A DNA stretch of 64,000 nt from Pogostemon cablin (GCA_023678885.1 CM042994.1:19501073-19565072), one strand, 5' to 3'; shown: positions 1 to 12,065, counted from the first letter of the stretch. Program-made: numbers and translations. Notes: a model not told the origin generated them from the letters alone.

Positions 1-234
1 TGAACATTTCTATTCACCATTTCTCGAAGAATATCCATGTAGCTCATATTTTTTGGCTTGTTCTCCTTCTTCTTCCTTCTCAAGGTATGCACCTACAAGA
101 GAAAAAATTAGAACAAAATTTTTCAAAGCAAATATAAGATGCAAAAATTAAAAAAAAAATCCTTATTAAGACCAATCTAAACAATCCTTCGTTAAACTAC
201 TAGCGACCGTTACCTCCCCGGCAACAGCGTCATT
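1..234 (-). mobile_element. 5' internal part of a Ty3/gypsy-type element (partial)
   Basis: Read on the minus strand, this is the start of the internal region of the retroelement whose LTR lies at 235-1839. Positions 215-232 read TGACGCTGTTGCCGGGGA on the minus strand. This resembles the TGGCGCCGTTGCCGGGGA primer-binding site common in plant gypsy elements, with two changes. It starts two bases from the LTR end, as expected. At 1-105 the minus strand has a short open stretch containing MSYMDILREMV, possibly the beginning of gag. The element continues outside the window. Confidence 0.55.
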
Positions 235-1839
235 TGATTGGTCGTATATAGTCAGGATGAGCAATTAAAGAATTTATCGAACCACAGGGAGGAAGACACT
301 AGAGTTTAAGCGATCTCAAGTTTATCGTGATTTTATAAGGACGATGGAATGGGAGGATAGATAAGCATGCAAAGAAATGCAATGCAAGAAATAAAAGATA
401 AAAGGAATACAAAGATAAAAGGTAGGTTCCAAATGATCCAAGGATGAGATTAACAACAATCATGACATAGATAATAAAGTAATCATGCAATTAATTCTAA
501 TCTCTCATGGACAAGGTATAGAAGCGATCATTAATTCCACCTAAAACTCTCTCGAGATGGATAGGATGTAGGTCATCAACAAGGCTCCCAAAAGCACTTA
601 AGATCGATATCATAGCGAACACCTCCCACTAGATACTAATTACTCTACGAGTTCCCTAATTATGTACTAAATCATAGGCAATATTCCCTTTTAAGGTAAT
701 ATGAATTCACTAATGGCTTGGGTCTCCTCACCTAATCAACTAATCTCTCGATTAAGCCAATTAAATATTTTATCACAGGGTTCTAAATCTAGAAGAATAT
801 CTCTATCTCATTCTAAATAATAGACATGAAGTATATGATGAAATAATTCAATGAATTATCCTAAACACATAATTAATTTCTCAATCTAATCACATGCCCA
901 TGAAAATTAATCACACATATCATCATATAAATCAAGCAATGAACAATCAATGATAGTAATAACATAAAGCTCATTCAAGATTAAAATCAAATTGCATAAA
1001 AACTAAATTATCCAACACCAATAATGGAACTAATCTCACAAAGGAGATTAGCCTATCATAGTCTTAGAAGAAACAACATAGACCACTGTCTCTAAAAATT
1101 TAATGGCAAATCTATAAAGAAGTTCACAAAATTTAGAATTAGATCCCCCTTTGAAGTGTTTCAATGGAGATCTCATTCTTCTTCTTGTGTTCTTCACTCT
1201 TCCTTGCTTCCTTGATCAATTGGATGGTGGATTTGATGGAGAAGATCAAGTGTAGATGGATGGAATGAAAGGTAGATGGAATGGAGGGGAAAATATGTGA
1301 AAAATGGTGAGAATTTTGTGTAAATTGGATCCAGGAACGATTTCTGCCTTATTTTTATGCTAAATGATGTATTTGTGAGCCTAGAACCTTCTGAAAGACG
1401 TACTGGCCAAAAAACTCACTTTTAACCGAGCTCGGGTCGAGTAGGTGCAGTATAGTCTCATTGTTTCGTCCATAACTTTCACATCTGTTCTCCGATTTGA
1501 GTAATTCTTGCGTTAATGCAATCCTCTCTTCCTTAGCTTTCTATCCATATAAAGAAATGATAAAAAGTCAAACATTTGAAGGTGTTACAAGTCATGCAAA
1601 GTGGCACATCATTTTAATCATAACTTTCTCGTTTGGACTCCGAATTGAGCTCCGTTTTTTCCTACGTCTTCCTTTTTGCGTCTAGAATCCATTTTTACTT
1701 GAAAATCATATGTTTAAGTTCATTTTCATATATTTTCATAAAAATACAAAATACCACCAAAATATACACAAAAATGGATAACAAATACGAAAATGCACAT
1801 AAAAATACACTAAAATTTAGGTAAAAATAACGACAATCA
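235..1839 (-). repeat. Long terminal repeat, gypsy type (about 1.6 kb)
   Basis: The stretch begins TGATTG and ends CAATCA, the inverted TG...CA ends of an LTR, and borders a primer-binding-like site at 215-232. It is AT-rich and non-coding. Positions 1646-1709 closely resemble 55859-55928 in the solo LTR at 54.4-56.1 kb, so the two belong to related families in the same orientation. The partner LTR would lie beyond position 1, so a target duplication cannot be checked. Confidence 0.55.
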
Positions 1840-2737
1840 ATATGATTGAAGATAAAATAATCCATGTATCATCGAAACAAGGAAATCAGAAGAATCCATC
1901 TAATATTTGAGGTTCTGAAGGAGTCAATAAACTTACCTTTAAATACGCGACACCGAAGATGAACTCTAGTTGCAAAAAAATGTGGAAGTAATCATAAGAT
2001 TGAATTGCATATTCTAAACTTATGTGATAAATGATGATAAATGGTTTTCAGAAAAAAGGAGAACTGATTATAAATAACAATTTAATTGCAGAATCAGTGA
2101 GATGTGGAATTAGTCGTCTGATATGCGATGATGTGTTAATTTAAAAAAACAGTTAGACATTTTAGGCAAGATCAGATTTTCTTATTTCAAATTATAATTT
2201 ATAATTAGGATTTTATTAGGCATTATGTTAGATTATTTTGTAGCTCCTAATAATGTTTTAAGTTGGATGTATTTTAGAACATTAATAACGTTCAAAAAGG
2301 TGTATATGCTAACAATTAATCCTAATTTTAATATAAAAAATAAAAATCTAAGTCTTTTTTGTCAAAATCTCAAAGGTTGAGATTAAATCGCAATTTAAGT
2401 AAAGGTTGAGATTTTTTCTGCAATAAACTCAAAGTTGACTTGGAAGCTGATGTGTCAAGGTCAACGCCACTCGGACGTCAAGCAATTCTCTCCTACCCGT
2501 TGGGTGCTTTTTGCAAGAAACGTAAAGGTTGAGGTTTTTTTGCAATTTCTTAAAGGTTGAGATTTATTTACAATAAAATAAAGGCTGAGGTTTATTTTGC
2601 AGCTAACCCATTATAAATCAACATTTACATTGTGCAATAAGTGTACCTTAAAAACATAACCCGTATTTGACAATGGATGTGATATAAAAGGCAAAAAACA
2701 TAATTTACGTCATTTCTTCCCTACCATATAATCACGC
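1840..2737. other. Gene-free stretch with a degenerate minisatellite
   Basis: No gene is seen. Between about 2360 and 2605 the phrase AAAGGTTGAG(A/G)TT followed by a T-run and GCAA recurs about five times at irregular spacing, separated by non-repetitive sequence that includes a GGTCAACGCCACTC stretch. It looks like a transposon subterminal region or old minisatellite, but I cannot assign it to a family. Confidence 0.35.
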
Positions 2738-3260
2738 TCATCCAGATCCTATCTCTTTCTCTCCAATCTGTTGTCTCTTCTCTCCAAGGTTTCTGAATAG
2801 AAACGTCAAATGGCAACAAACTTCAGCAGAATGTAAAGGCGGCGCACTCCAATAGCGGTAAGGTCGATAGTGCGCAACCAGGCTCGTGGGCAAGGCGACC
2901 GACGATAAATGACTAGATTTGTAGTCGCAGCTCGGTGTGGTGAGTGGAACGATGACTAACATTGACAGCTGGGTTCCCAACAAAGAGGCGACAGTCGTGG
3001 CACTCTTTTTGGCTATGTGCCGCAGCGACAGTGTTTGATCTAGTAGGACTGGTGGTCAGCGTCGCAATCGACGGGGCTTGTGGCTCATTGTCGGCAATAA
3101 TGACGATGTCAGACATGGTCTGTGATTTCGGCAATCATGGTGGTTGACAGCAGATGGTGAAGGGTAGAAGCAATATGCAGCATATTTCGATGGTGTTGTG
3201 GCTAGATCCGACGCAGTGCAGTGGTTATTTCCAGTTCCTTTTCCAATCTGGCTGTTAAGC
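2738..3260. other. GC-richer unrecognised block
   Basis: Base composition rises clearly against the AT-rich surroundings. Short open frames of 60-81 codons exist on both strands, but none resembles a protein I know and none has convincing splice sites. It may be a decayed gene or a fragment carried by a mobile element. Confidence 0.25.
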
Positions 3261-3835
3261 ACTAATGTATGTTAAATTATATTAATTATTATTAATTAAT
3301 GTATGTGTTAAAGTGGTCGAGATGAAAGAAAGAATAATCAAGAAAAAACGTTTGCTGTGAAATTAACTTTGAAAAAAGTATCCTGGTGAATTTGTTTACT
3401 ATGCTTCAGATCTGTGATTCCTCTATTTCCTCAAATCTTCATTATTAGATATTGTATTTTTTTTGTAATTCAATAGTGAACAAGTTTTCTTAATAAGTGT
3501 ATTGCGTTTTTTTATTTTTTTAATATATTTAGTTTTATACACTACTTTAAAAAAGTAATTCAATTATAAATACAATCATATATATATTAATACCGTCATT
3601 CTAAAAGTCAATTAAAGTCAATTTGAATTGAAAAAAATTAAATTAATTTTTAAAAAATTAAATATTATGAGAGCGAGCGTGGAAATTAGGAGAGGCAACA
3701 AATGAAAAAAATGAAGAGAATGAAAAAGTAAGGGAGTGAGGAAAATAAGGGGATAGAAAATAAGGAAAGGGAGCATATGAGAAAAAGAGAAGAATGAAAA
3801 AGGAAGGGAACAACATAGCAAGTTAAAATTATTTA
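3261..3835. other. AT-rich intergenic DNA
   Basis: Low-complexity A/T-rich sequence with purine-rich tracts at about 3660-3830. No gene, RNA or mobile-element end was recognised. Confidence 0.4.
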
Positions 3836-5016
3836 TGGGGGCAGCTATTTGTACACCCAAAATTATTAAATGAACCCCAATAATTTATAGAATTAAAATA
3901 AGATAATATGAGAAGACGTAAATACTCTTTTATAAATAATAAAATAAAATAAATTATAATTAAATTTCTTAATGCACCCCAATCAGATTTCTAAATACAC
4001 CCCATTACTATAATAATTAAACCACGATCAACCCTAAACCCTAACCCTTCTGCATCATCGTAGTATTATATTCCCCTCTTGCTTCTCACGGTTCTTGATT
4101 ATACCAAGATGTCCTCTATTCCTATCATCAGTCACCATAACAACGTTTCCCACATCAAACTTGATGAAGTCAACAAGCTTGTTGTTCTCCAAGTTAACTT
4201 AATGGTGTCTTTTGCCTTGATAAGTGGGTCGGGATAGCGGATTCCTTCCATTATATGTGTTAAGATAACTAGAAAAGGGATATCTTTCTTGCCATATTGA
4301 ACGGAACTGAACGGAACGAATTTTGCCAAACTGTACAGCTTAAACTGCGAAAACAATAACAATGAGCAGAGAATTCGATCTTTAAAAAAGCACAACTAAA
4401 CACTGAAATAAGTTAATTCTTTATTCAACAACAGCAGAGCATAGACTATAACATGAATGAACAGCCTAAGGTGTTCGACTACAGCGGTCGAACATAACAC
4501 ACTGCAGCAGGTTTTGGAATTCAAATACCTATTGCTCAAAAACCTGACTAATTGCTTCTAATTCATGGAAAATTCAACCCAAAATTGCAAGACAAGTACA
4601 ACCACACACTACACAAACACAAATTCAAATTATCCATGCTTAATTTTAAAATTTTAAAACCAACCCAAATCCTAGAATTCGTTTCAACTGCAGATTGAAG
4701 AAGCAAAATGAAAAAAGACATGGTACTTACTTGACAATGACGAAGCCTTGACGGTGAATAGAAGGAGTTCTCCTCTCCTTTCGTTTCTGATCAGTCGCGG
4801 CAGATTCCGCAAAACACACCATTTGTCGTTCCCCAACATTTTCTTTTCTTTTCTTTTGTTTGAATTTTATAATTAATTAGTTTTTCTTTAATTTGGATAT
4901 AAGTAATTAAAAGGGTAAAGTTGTCTTTGTATGGGGTATATTTAGTATTTTAAATATATAACTTTTAATTTTAGTGGGGTACGTTAAGTAATAGGGGATC
5001 ATTTAACAATTGCATT
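3836..5016. mobile_element. Long-inverted-repeat element carrying an RPS4 fragment (Pack-MULE-like)
   Basis: The two flanks are diverged inverted copies of each other. The left side (about 3840-4015) and the reverse complement of the right side (about 4860-5010) both start near GCA...TTGT, and both contain repeated CCCC-bearing blocks such as ATGAACCCC, ATGATCCCC and TACACCCC at similar spacing. Between them lies a frameshifted piece of ribosomal protein eS4. Long inverted repeats around captured host sequence is the Pack-MULE pattern. No exact 9-bp target duplication was found; ATTTAT occurs at both flanks. The class is therefore inferred. Confidence 0.45.
4067..4330 (-). pseudogene. RPS4: 40S ribosomal protein S4 (eS4) fragment
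   Basis: The minus strand encodes a segment matching the central part of plant eS4, a small-subunit ribosomal protein. It contains SVQYGKKDIPFL and then GIRYPDPLIKAKDTIKL, close to the SVQFGQKGIPY and TIRYPDPLIKANDTIKL phrases of the family. A one-base loss near 4193 shifts the frame. In the next frame the match resumes with VDFIKFDVGNVVMVT and GIIKNREK, ending near 4067. The N-terminal part and the C-terminal KOW/tail part are absent, and the piece sits inside a long-inverted-repeat element. It is a non-functional captured or duplicated fragment. Family identity is secure; the capture mechanism is inferred. Confidence 0.8.
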
Positions 5017-6120
5017 TATATATGATCTGTATTTGGTTTTGGGTCATGTGTTGTATCCTATAAATTGTTGCATTCTAGTAATTGCTTTAGTAAATGCATA
5101 TGTTTAGTAAATTTGTTACACTGAATCGCATAGATTCAAATCTTATCGATCCAAATACAACCAAAATTTCATTTCGAATCTTACCGAACTATAAGAAAAC
5201 CATACTGTTACTGAACCGAATTTCGGTACGGTATTGGATTTTCCATTTATAAAAATCTGTACTGAACTTTCGTTATGAATTTTTAAAAATTCGTACCATT
5301 TCCCGTACCGAACCCCTAATGGTTATCACCTTTTCATATTTAGTATTACTTTTTATTAAAAAAATATTATCATTTTTTATTCATATCACTTTTTATTAAA
5401 AATATTATTATTTTTTATTCATCATACATCAGACATCATATTTTATTAAAAATATTATAATTTTTTTTAATCTTATATACATATTATATATATATAAATA
5501 TATAAAGAAACTTGTATAATTAATAATAATAATAGTAATAATAATAATAATAGAAAATTGTAATTTGTATGTAATAGTTTTATAGTTTTATAATTAAATA
5601 AAATAAATAAAAAGAAAAGAAAAATAAATAAATAAATAAATAATAAAATATTAAAGAAAAAATGAAAACATAAAAAAAAAAAGCATCCATTTCAGGGTTG
5701 ATCACACGACCATTGTATGTGTTCCATGATTGCGGTGTCAATACGCCATCAAAATACAGTATGAATGATTGACACGATATATATATATAATAACGGTTCA
5801 ATGGGATAAAATATCATCCATTTCATATAATAAAATTCGTGAAACGGTCTCACACAAATCTCTTCTTTTTGTTTTAGTAATTAGAATTTACATTTTTTAT
5901 TGGAAAAAGAATTGTTTACCAACTTTATTTTTCCAGTTATTTGAGTATTGATTAATTTCCTTTGTGAACGCATAATATTACTTTTTTATTCAATTTTTCA
6001 TTTCTATCACATTTCATCCATGCATTATATTAAAATTATATCATGTGGAGTATATTCTTATTTTCCATAGGAGAAAACTGAGTTTGAAGGGGCCATAGCT
6101 AGTTAGCAACAATGTAATAC
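5017..6120. other. AT-rich intergenic DNA with transposon relics
   Basis: Positions about 5130-5320 carry repeated TACCGAA/TTCGGTA words and end in GTACCGAACCCCTAATGG. This resembles the termini of hAT-like elements such as the one at 20957-22080, but the other end is missing. Positions 5833-5870 hold a GGTCTCACA motif like the terminal repeat of the MITE at 11593-11838. No gene is recognised. Confidence 0.35.
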
Positions 6121-6154
6121 TCCAATTGATAAAGAGTGAGACTGATCTTGTGCG

Positions 6155-6262
6155 CTCGGGACACCGTGCCCCTTTGCAATTTAAACCTCTAGCAATACAT
6201 ATGTTTAAATAGAATATGGAGTGTGATGATTATGTTCGTATTAGGGCACGGTGTGTCCCAAG
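6155..6262. repeat. Small inverted repeat around GGGACACCGTGCCC
   Basis: GGGACACCGTGCCC near 6159-6172 is matched by the inverted copy GGGCACGGTGTGTCCC near 6244-6259, separated by about 70 bases. It could be the ends of a tiny MITE or a relic. The open frame starting at 6223 overlaps it and has no recognisable homology. Confidence 0.4.
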
Positions 6263-7384
6263 GCGTAGAAGCTTTTGCTTTTGATAAATGCTACTCCGTA
6301 CTATATCTCATTTCCAAATGTCGATTACAAAAAAGCCCTTCTCAGCTCTTAAATTTCATTAAAAACAGAAGGAGAAAAGAGTCAACAATCAAGCTTCATA
6401 AACTTTGCATTCCTTGTCAGCTGAGGCTGTCTTGCGGTAGTCTTCCAATGCATTTCCAAAATTTGAAGGCCTCAAAATTTTTTATACCTTTATACATACA
6501 CGCACTTATTAGATTGAGCCTTTAAGTTTACTAAATATGATTGACTCACAAAATCACTTTAATTTTAAAAAAAAAAATTAATTAGTATACTTGTATCAAT
6601 AATCTAATATTTTATATCTTCAAAAAAAAACTAGAAATCATATAAATATTATGTTCTGTCTTCCTTTTGTTTAATTGTATTCTGTAAATCTTAATATATT
6701 TAATTGACAATCTTTTGTGATGATGTGTCATAGTTAAAATTGCTTGATGATGACATGTAATTTTTAGATTTTTTTAAATTTTATTTAGTTTTCTATTTTA
6801 GTTAATTCCATTAATATGTTTGACCCCTTTTTTTGAATTTCTCATTAAATGTGATTGAAATAATGAGGTATAATAACTACATTATTTTAATTTTCTAAAT
6901 TATTTATTATCTTTGTAATTTAAATTTAATTTATAATTATACATAATTTATATGTACCTATACTATTTTAATTTTTTAAGTTATTAATTATCTTTTTAAT
7001 TTAAATCTAATATATATATAATATTAACACAATCTGTTTAATTTTTTTTAACTTATTAAATTTTAATCTTCCTTTCATTATTTTACTAGAAAATGACAAC
7101 CACCTTCCTTTTTATTCTTCATTAATATGCACTGACATTTAAGATAATTTCAATTTATAATAGATTACATTGTTTAAAATATATATATATATATATTCTT
7201 TATATATTTATTATTTAAAAAAGTTTAGTTGACATGAAATATATTTTTATTTTTCTTAATAATATGGTTTTATACATGATGTGGAAATGATGATTTATGA
7301 ATCTCACAATTTTTAAATTATGATTATTTGATATATTTTATTGGTAAGATTTTAAGAATGTGGGATAATTTGAATACTATTGTA

Positions 7385-7390
<6 letters not shown>

Positions 7391-7446
<56 letters not shown>
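7391..7446. repeat. (TA)n microsatellite
   Basis: An uninterrupted run of TA dinucleotides of roughly 56 bp. It is likely length-polymorphic. Confidence 0.95.
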
Positions 7447-7451
<5 letters not shown>

Positions 7452-10072
7452 GTTACTTATTTATTGAAAAATAATCATATGATTCAAATTATTCAACCAC
7501 AATTAAAGTATTATTTATAGTATCTATTTTTAGTCTTATATTTTATAAAGTAATTATTATTGCATAAACAAATAATATGAATTTTAAAATTAATCACATA
7601 AAATGTGAATGAAGTAAAAAAAAGTAAAAATAAAATAAAATATTATTATAATTTTTTTAAACTATATATATCGTACTATACGGTTATTACTCATTCATTA
7701 ATAACCGTGCAAGTCAAATTATTCAACACCATTTAAAATACTAATATTTAAGTTATTTATTTTAGTCTTAATACTTTATATTGATAATACATATTAAATA
7801 ATATATATTATGATAAAATGTAACATTTAAAAAATTATATTTTTATTCGTAATAAATATTAATAACTGAATAAAATCTTATTATTTTGATAAAAAGTAAT
7901 ATTTTTAATACTTAATAAATAGGATTATTTATTTTATGTATAAATAAATCTATTGATTTCATACCTAATCATACCGTGTAAACATAACTTTCATTTTATA
8001 TCTTACTATTAAATTGACTATAAAATTGGAATAATTTGATTTTTTTACATTAAATTTAATTCAATATGATAAGTTGAAAATTGTGGCGGTACTAATATAC
8101 ATTTACTTTAATTGTTTTTATAAATATTTTACTATTTTTTTAATGAAAAAGTGAAACATGCATTTTTTTTACCACCTCCAATTTCAGATTTTCTGTTATA
8201 TTTCATCTCCAACTAAAAGTAACATTTTCATAAAAAAAATTAAATAATATCATCAGAAATTTTGCCATTCAAAATTGTTATCACCTTCTAATACACGTTA
8301 TTTATTACACAAAATTATCAAATCAACCCCTAAAAAGTAAGTTTAAAAAAGGTTTTTTTATTAATTTTTTTGCAAGTAGTAAATATAAATAGAGACAAAT
8401 AAATAACTAAATTTTAATAAATATAATTTTATGTCGCATTTAATTCTATATTTATTTATAAAATATAAATTCATATATAAACATCTAGTTTGCAGTTTTT
8501 TTTTTAAGTTGACATGTCTCTTTTTTTTTATGATGTGGCCTCTCATTAGCTTAATTCTTTCTATTTTTACTATTATTCTTATTATTATCTTAGTTATTGT
8601 TAAATATTTATTATCCTCAATTATTATTTATAGAAAGTTGAGAAAATCATTCACTTATAATCAATTAATTTTTCTATTTATCGAACTTTTCTATGGCCTA
8701 ATTTCTAGGTTAATTTGATTTTTTTTTAAATTTTCTAATACTAACCTTCCCTTATTTAACCACTTTATTTACCCAGTTTCTTTTTTTAAGTATTTATTAA
8801 TGAATTTTAAATATTAATAATCAATTAATCTATGCTAATTTTCATCAATTAGAAGTTAATTTTAATAAAATTATTATGAAATTATAATCCTCTATTAATT
8901 AATCTAATAAATCAATATTTATTATGCATGTATATAAACACAAATATTGATGCATCTATATAAACCCATTGTCACACAAATCTTTATACTCCATACCAAT
9001 TGTAATTTTATTTGTTTCTTTTTTTCTTTTCCGCTACCTCTTTGATTTTCTTTTATTTATTTGAGAAAATAAATGAGAGTTTTTTTTTTTTTTATAAATT
9101 GATGTGTCATACTTGAGAGCCCTCTTTAATAACATGAAAAATTTTATGAATTTTATGATTTTTTTAAAGTTTCCTTAGTCATGAATATAGCTTCTTTATT
9201 TTAGTCAATCAATTTAAAAATGGCTAATTTCAAGAGAATTAATTATCATTTAAATTTAATGTTATTTTATCGTAATTTAGTAGCATTTAATATTTGTGTG
9301 TGTATATATATTAGAATCAAATATGAGTAAAATCACATTCTCATGTTTCATTTTTCATCTTCTCTCTTTATAGATCACCATTACAATTTTTTATAATTTT
9401 GGTTTTGAATATTAATAAATGAAGTGATATAATTCTATTATACACTTTTTAAAGGATTGTTTTTATATGCTTCATTTGATCATCTCTACATCTTTTTATT
9501 CAATTTTAATACAATAAAATATGTATTGTAGTTGTAAATAATATTACTCATAAAAGAAAAGACACAAATAAATAAGAAAGTAGTACAAATAATAAAAGAA
9601 ATCAAAGTCAAACCCAAACCATTTTAACTCTATTGTTGATTCTAAAACTATCTTTATATTAATATTATTTAACATTTTAAATTTAATATTTTATTGGATT
9701 AATTACTTATTAATTGGGGTAGTGCACATTTAAATTAATCTCTTAATTACTATAGTTAACTTTTTTATAATTAAAACGTTTAATAAATAAATAACCAGTT
9801 TTTAGTTTTTTCAATTTTTATTAACGTAGTACTCTAATATTTTGTAAATTCCTTTTTTATAAAACAAATTTAAAGGTTTTATTGATTTATGTACTAATCA
9901 GCTTTAAACTTATTTTATGGAACTAATTATTTAGAATTATATGTCTTCTCTATAAATATTAAATTTTGATTTTTACATTAATTTTATTTCTTCAATTATT
10001 CATACGATTTACTTTATCAATTTCCAAAATTGAATTAGTCAATTTAACGTTGTTTGATCAAATGATTTAATA

Positions 10073-10075
<3 letters not shown>

Positions 10076-10152
<77 letters not shown>
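10076..10152. repeat. (TA)n microsatellite
   Basis: An uninterrupted TA run of about 75 bp, the longest simple repeat in the window. Confidence 0.95.
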
Positions 10153-10155
<3 letters not shown>

Positions 10156-10636
10156 GTTACTATATGTATGTGATCCCTGAATGAAAGGTTAGGGCATTCT
10201 TATAGTTCAATTTTAGGATTTTTTTTAGTTAGTTATTTAATTTCCAATAGAAAAACAATCAATATTATCTAATTCTGAAAAGAATGTTAACTTAAGACAC
10301 TTTAGTTATAGATGGACACCACCTCTCTTAGTTAATCCCTCAATCCCTTGGTTATATTTACTTTTTGCATATTATATATATTTGTTTTAATCCGATATAT
10401 GAATGACAAATTTTCAATATATTATTGCTTTGTTTATTTAGTTAAGTATATTGGTGCTTTATATGATTCTTAAATTATTTTTTTATGTTGAAGTTGTGTC
10501 GTCTTATATATATTTAGCCGGTGATTTGTTTATAGTAAATTAATTTTACTTTTAGAGTTTTTTTTCCGTGAGTCTAAATTTGTTATGGTTACGATGTGCA
10601 TGTCAACTTTCTTTATTGTTCATCTGTTGTATTATA

Positions 10637-10847
10637 CTTCTCTCGTCCCGCCCAAAGAGATGCATTTACTTTTTGCACGTAGATTAAAGAGTATTATTAT
10701 TTTATGTAAAGTGGGTAGGTGTATTAGAGAGATGTGATGGGTAGTGGTGGACCATTGGTGGGCCTTTTTTACTAAAAGAAAAAATATAGCAATTTGGATG
10801 GGACGCCTAATATAGTAAAATGATGTTATTTGGGTGGGATGGGGGAG
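10637..10847. mobile_element. Stowaway-like MITE
   Basis: The left end, CTTCTCTCGTCCCGCCCAAA, is mirrored by the right end, TGGGTGGGATGGGGGAG, and both sides are flanked by TA. The CTCCCTCCGTCCC-type terminal repeat, roughly 200-bp length and TA duplication are typical of Stowaway (Tc1/Mariner) MITEs. It is non-coding. Sister copies lie at 20734, 25765 and 30274. Confidence 0.65.
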
Positions 10848-10945
10848 TATTGTATTTATATTTGTTTATGGTATATTATTCAATATTTGCTTTAGTTCCG
10901 TATTGAGCTGGTTTTATGCTAATAATATGTTGGGCTTTTAATTTT

Positions 10946-11251
10946 AGCATTTGTCTTAAATTAATTAATAGTAATTGTAATTAACATCAAGTATAATTGA
11001 TTAGGTATTTTGTTCATTTAACTGGTGGTTAAAGTCTTGAATTTAAGTTAACATTATTATCTCTTTTATTTTGTGAATGATGATTTGAATTCTTAATTAG
11101 CATTTGTCTTAAATTAATTAATAGTAATTGTAATTAACATCAAGTATAATTGATTAGGTATTTTGTTCATTTAACTGGTGGTTAAAGTCTTGAATTTAAG
11201 TTAACATTATTATCTCTTTTATTTTGTGAATGATGATTTGAATTCTTATAA
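10946..11251. repeat. Tandem duplication, 153-bp unit
   Basis: Positions 10946-11098 are repeated almost without change at 11099-11251, from AGCATTTGTCTTAAATTAAT to the TTTGAATTCTTA end. The near-identity suggests a recent slippage or unequal-exchange event in AT-rich DNA. Confidence 0.9.
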
Positions 11252-11592
11252 TTTAATTTTTTTAATCTCTCATTAAAATAAATTCTTATGGGTTTTTGGT
11301 TATTCAATCTCATATTTCGCAATATGTAATTCTTTTATTTTTATAAATTAATGATTTTTTTTGTCATTTTAATAAGAAACACAATTTGAAATTTCAAAAT
11401 TTAAGACATTTCTTTTAGTATCATCTAATTTCTTAATTATGTCCACATAATACTATTATCGTCCCGTACTTTTCTAATTATATGACTGGTTTTACAATAT
11501 GAATTTCTCATCAAAACTTGCTCAAATTAGCACCGAAAACACTTTGTAAAATTATGTGTTTTATTCCAAACAAGAGTAATATAATCTTTATT

Positions 11593-11838
11593 GGGTAGGT
11601 CTTGCGTGAGACCGTCTCATGTGAGACTATTTTTCATTTTTTAAAATAGTTATCACTTTTGCAATAAATCATTATTACTTTCGTTATAAATTGTTATCAC
11701 TTTTTATTTATACTATAAATTGTTCATGAAAAAATATTATCATTTTTCATTAATTTATTACCAATATCCTTCATAAAAGTTATCACTTTCTAACCGTCTC
11801 ACGTAAGGGTTTAAGTGAGACAGTCTCACATAAGTCTT
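11593..11838. mobile_element. MITE with GTCTCAC terminal inverted repeats
   Basis: The left end reads GTCTTGCGTGAGACCGTCTC and the right end GAGACAGTCTCACATAAGTC, imperfect inverted copies. The interior is AT-rich with repeated GTTATCACTTTT words. Related sequences occur at 43038-43188 and, as a fragment, at 5833. The superfamily is not determined. Confidence 0.55.
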
Positions 11839-11974
11839 TGTCATCTTTATTTTAATATAATTTCTTTAATCATAATATTATTTTTATTACTTAATATTAA
11901 TTCAATTTAAAATACTAATTTGTCATGATTTAGAGTGGAATTATTCATAAGCATAATAAAAATTTAATGCTCAA

Positions 11975-12023
11975 ATTATTTAATAATTTAATCATCATGT
12001 ACATCGCACGGGCTCAATACTAG
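11975..12023 (+). mobile_element. Helitron-like 3' terminus
   Basis: The stretch ends GCACGGGCTCAATACTAG followed by T. Plant Helitrons typically end in a GC-rich hairpin just before CTAG and insert between A and T. Here the hairpin is degenerate (CATGTACATCGCACGGG). I could not identify the matching 5' TC end, so the element length is unknown. Confidence 0.45.
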
Positions 12024-12065
12024 TTACATCTATAATTTGGAAACAGAAATATTAGGTAAATTATA

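Larger units (their letters stand above)
6263..10636. other. AT-rich gene desert
   Basis: About 4.4 kb of very AT-rich DNA with no convincing gene. It contains two long TA tracts (7391-7446 and 10076-10152) and scattered transposon-like remnants such as an AACCGTGCAAG word at 7703. The open frames at 8361-8718 are A/T-driven and lack protein-like composition. Confidence 0.5.

Noticed and set aside
4026..4046. Chromosome-end telomere sequence
   Set aside because: Only about 18 bp of CCCTAAA-like repeat inside a transposon-like region; far too short for a telomere.
8361..8718. Open frames of 61 and 95 codons in the AT desert
   Set aside because: Dominated by Ile, Leu, Phe, Lys and Tyr as expected from AT-rich DNA; no conserved pattern, promoter or splice structure.
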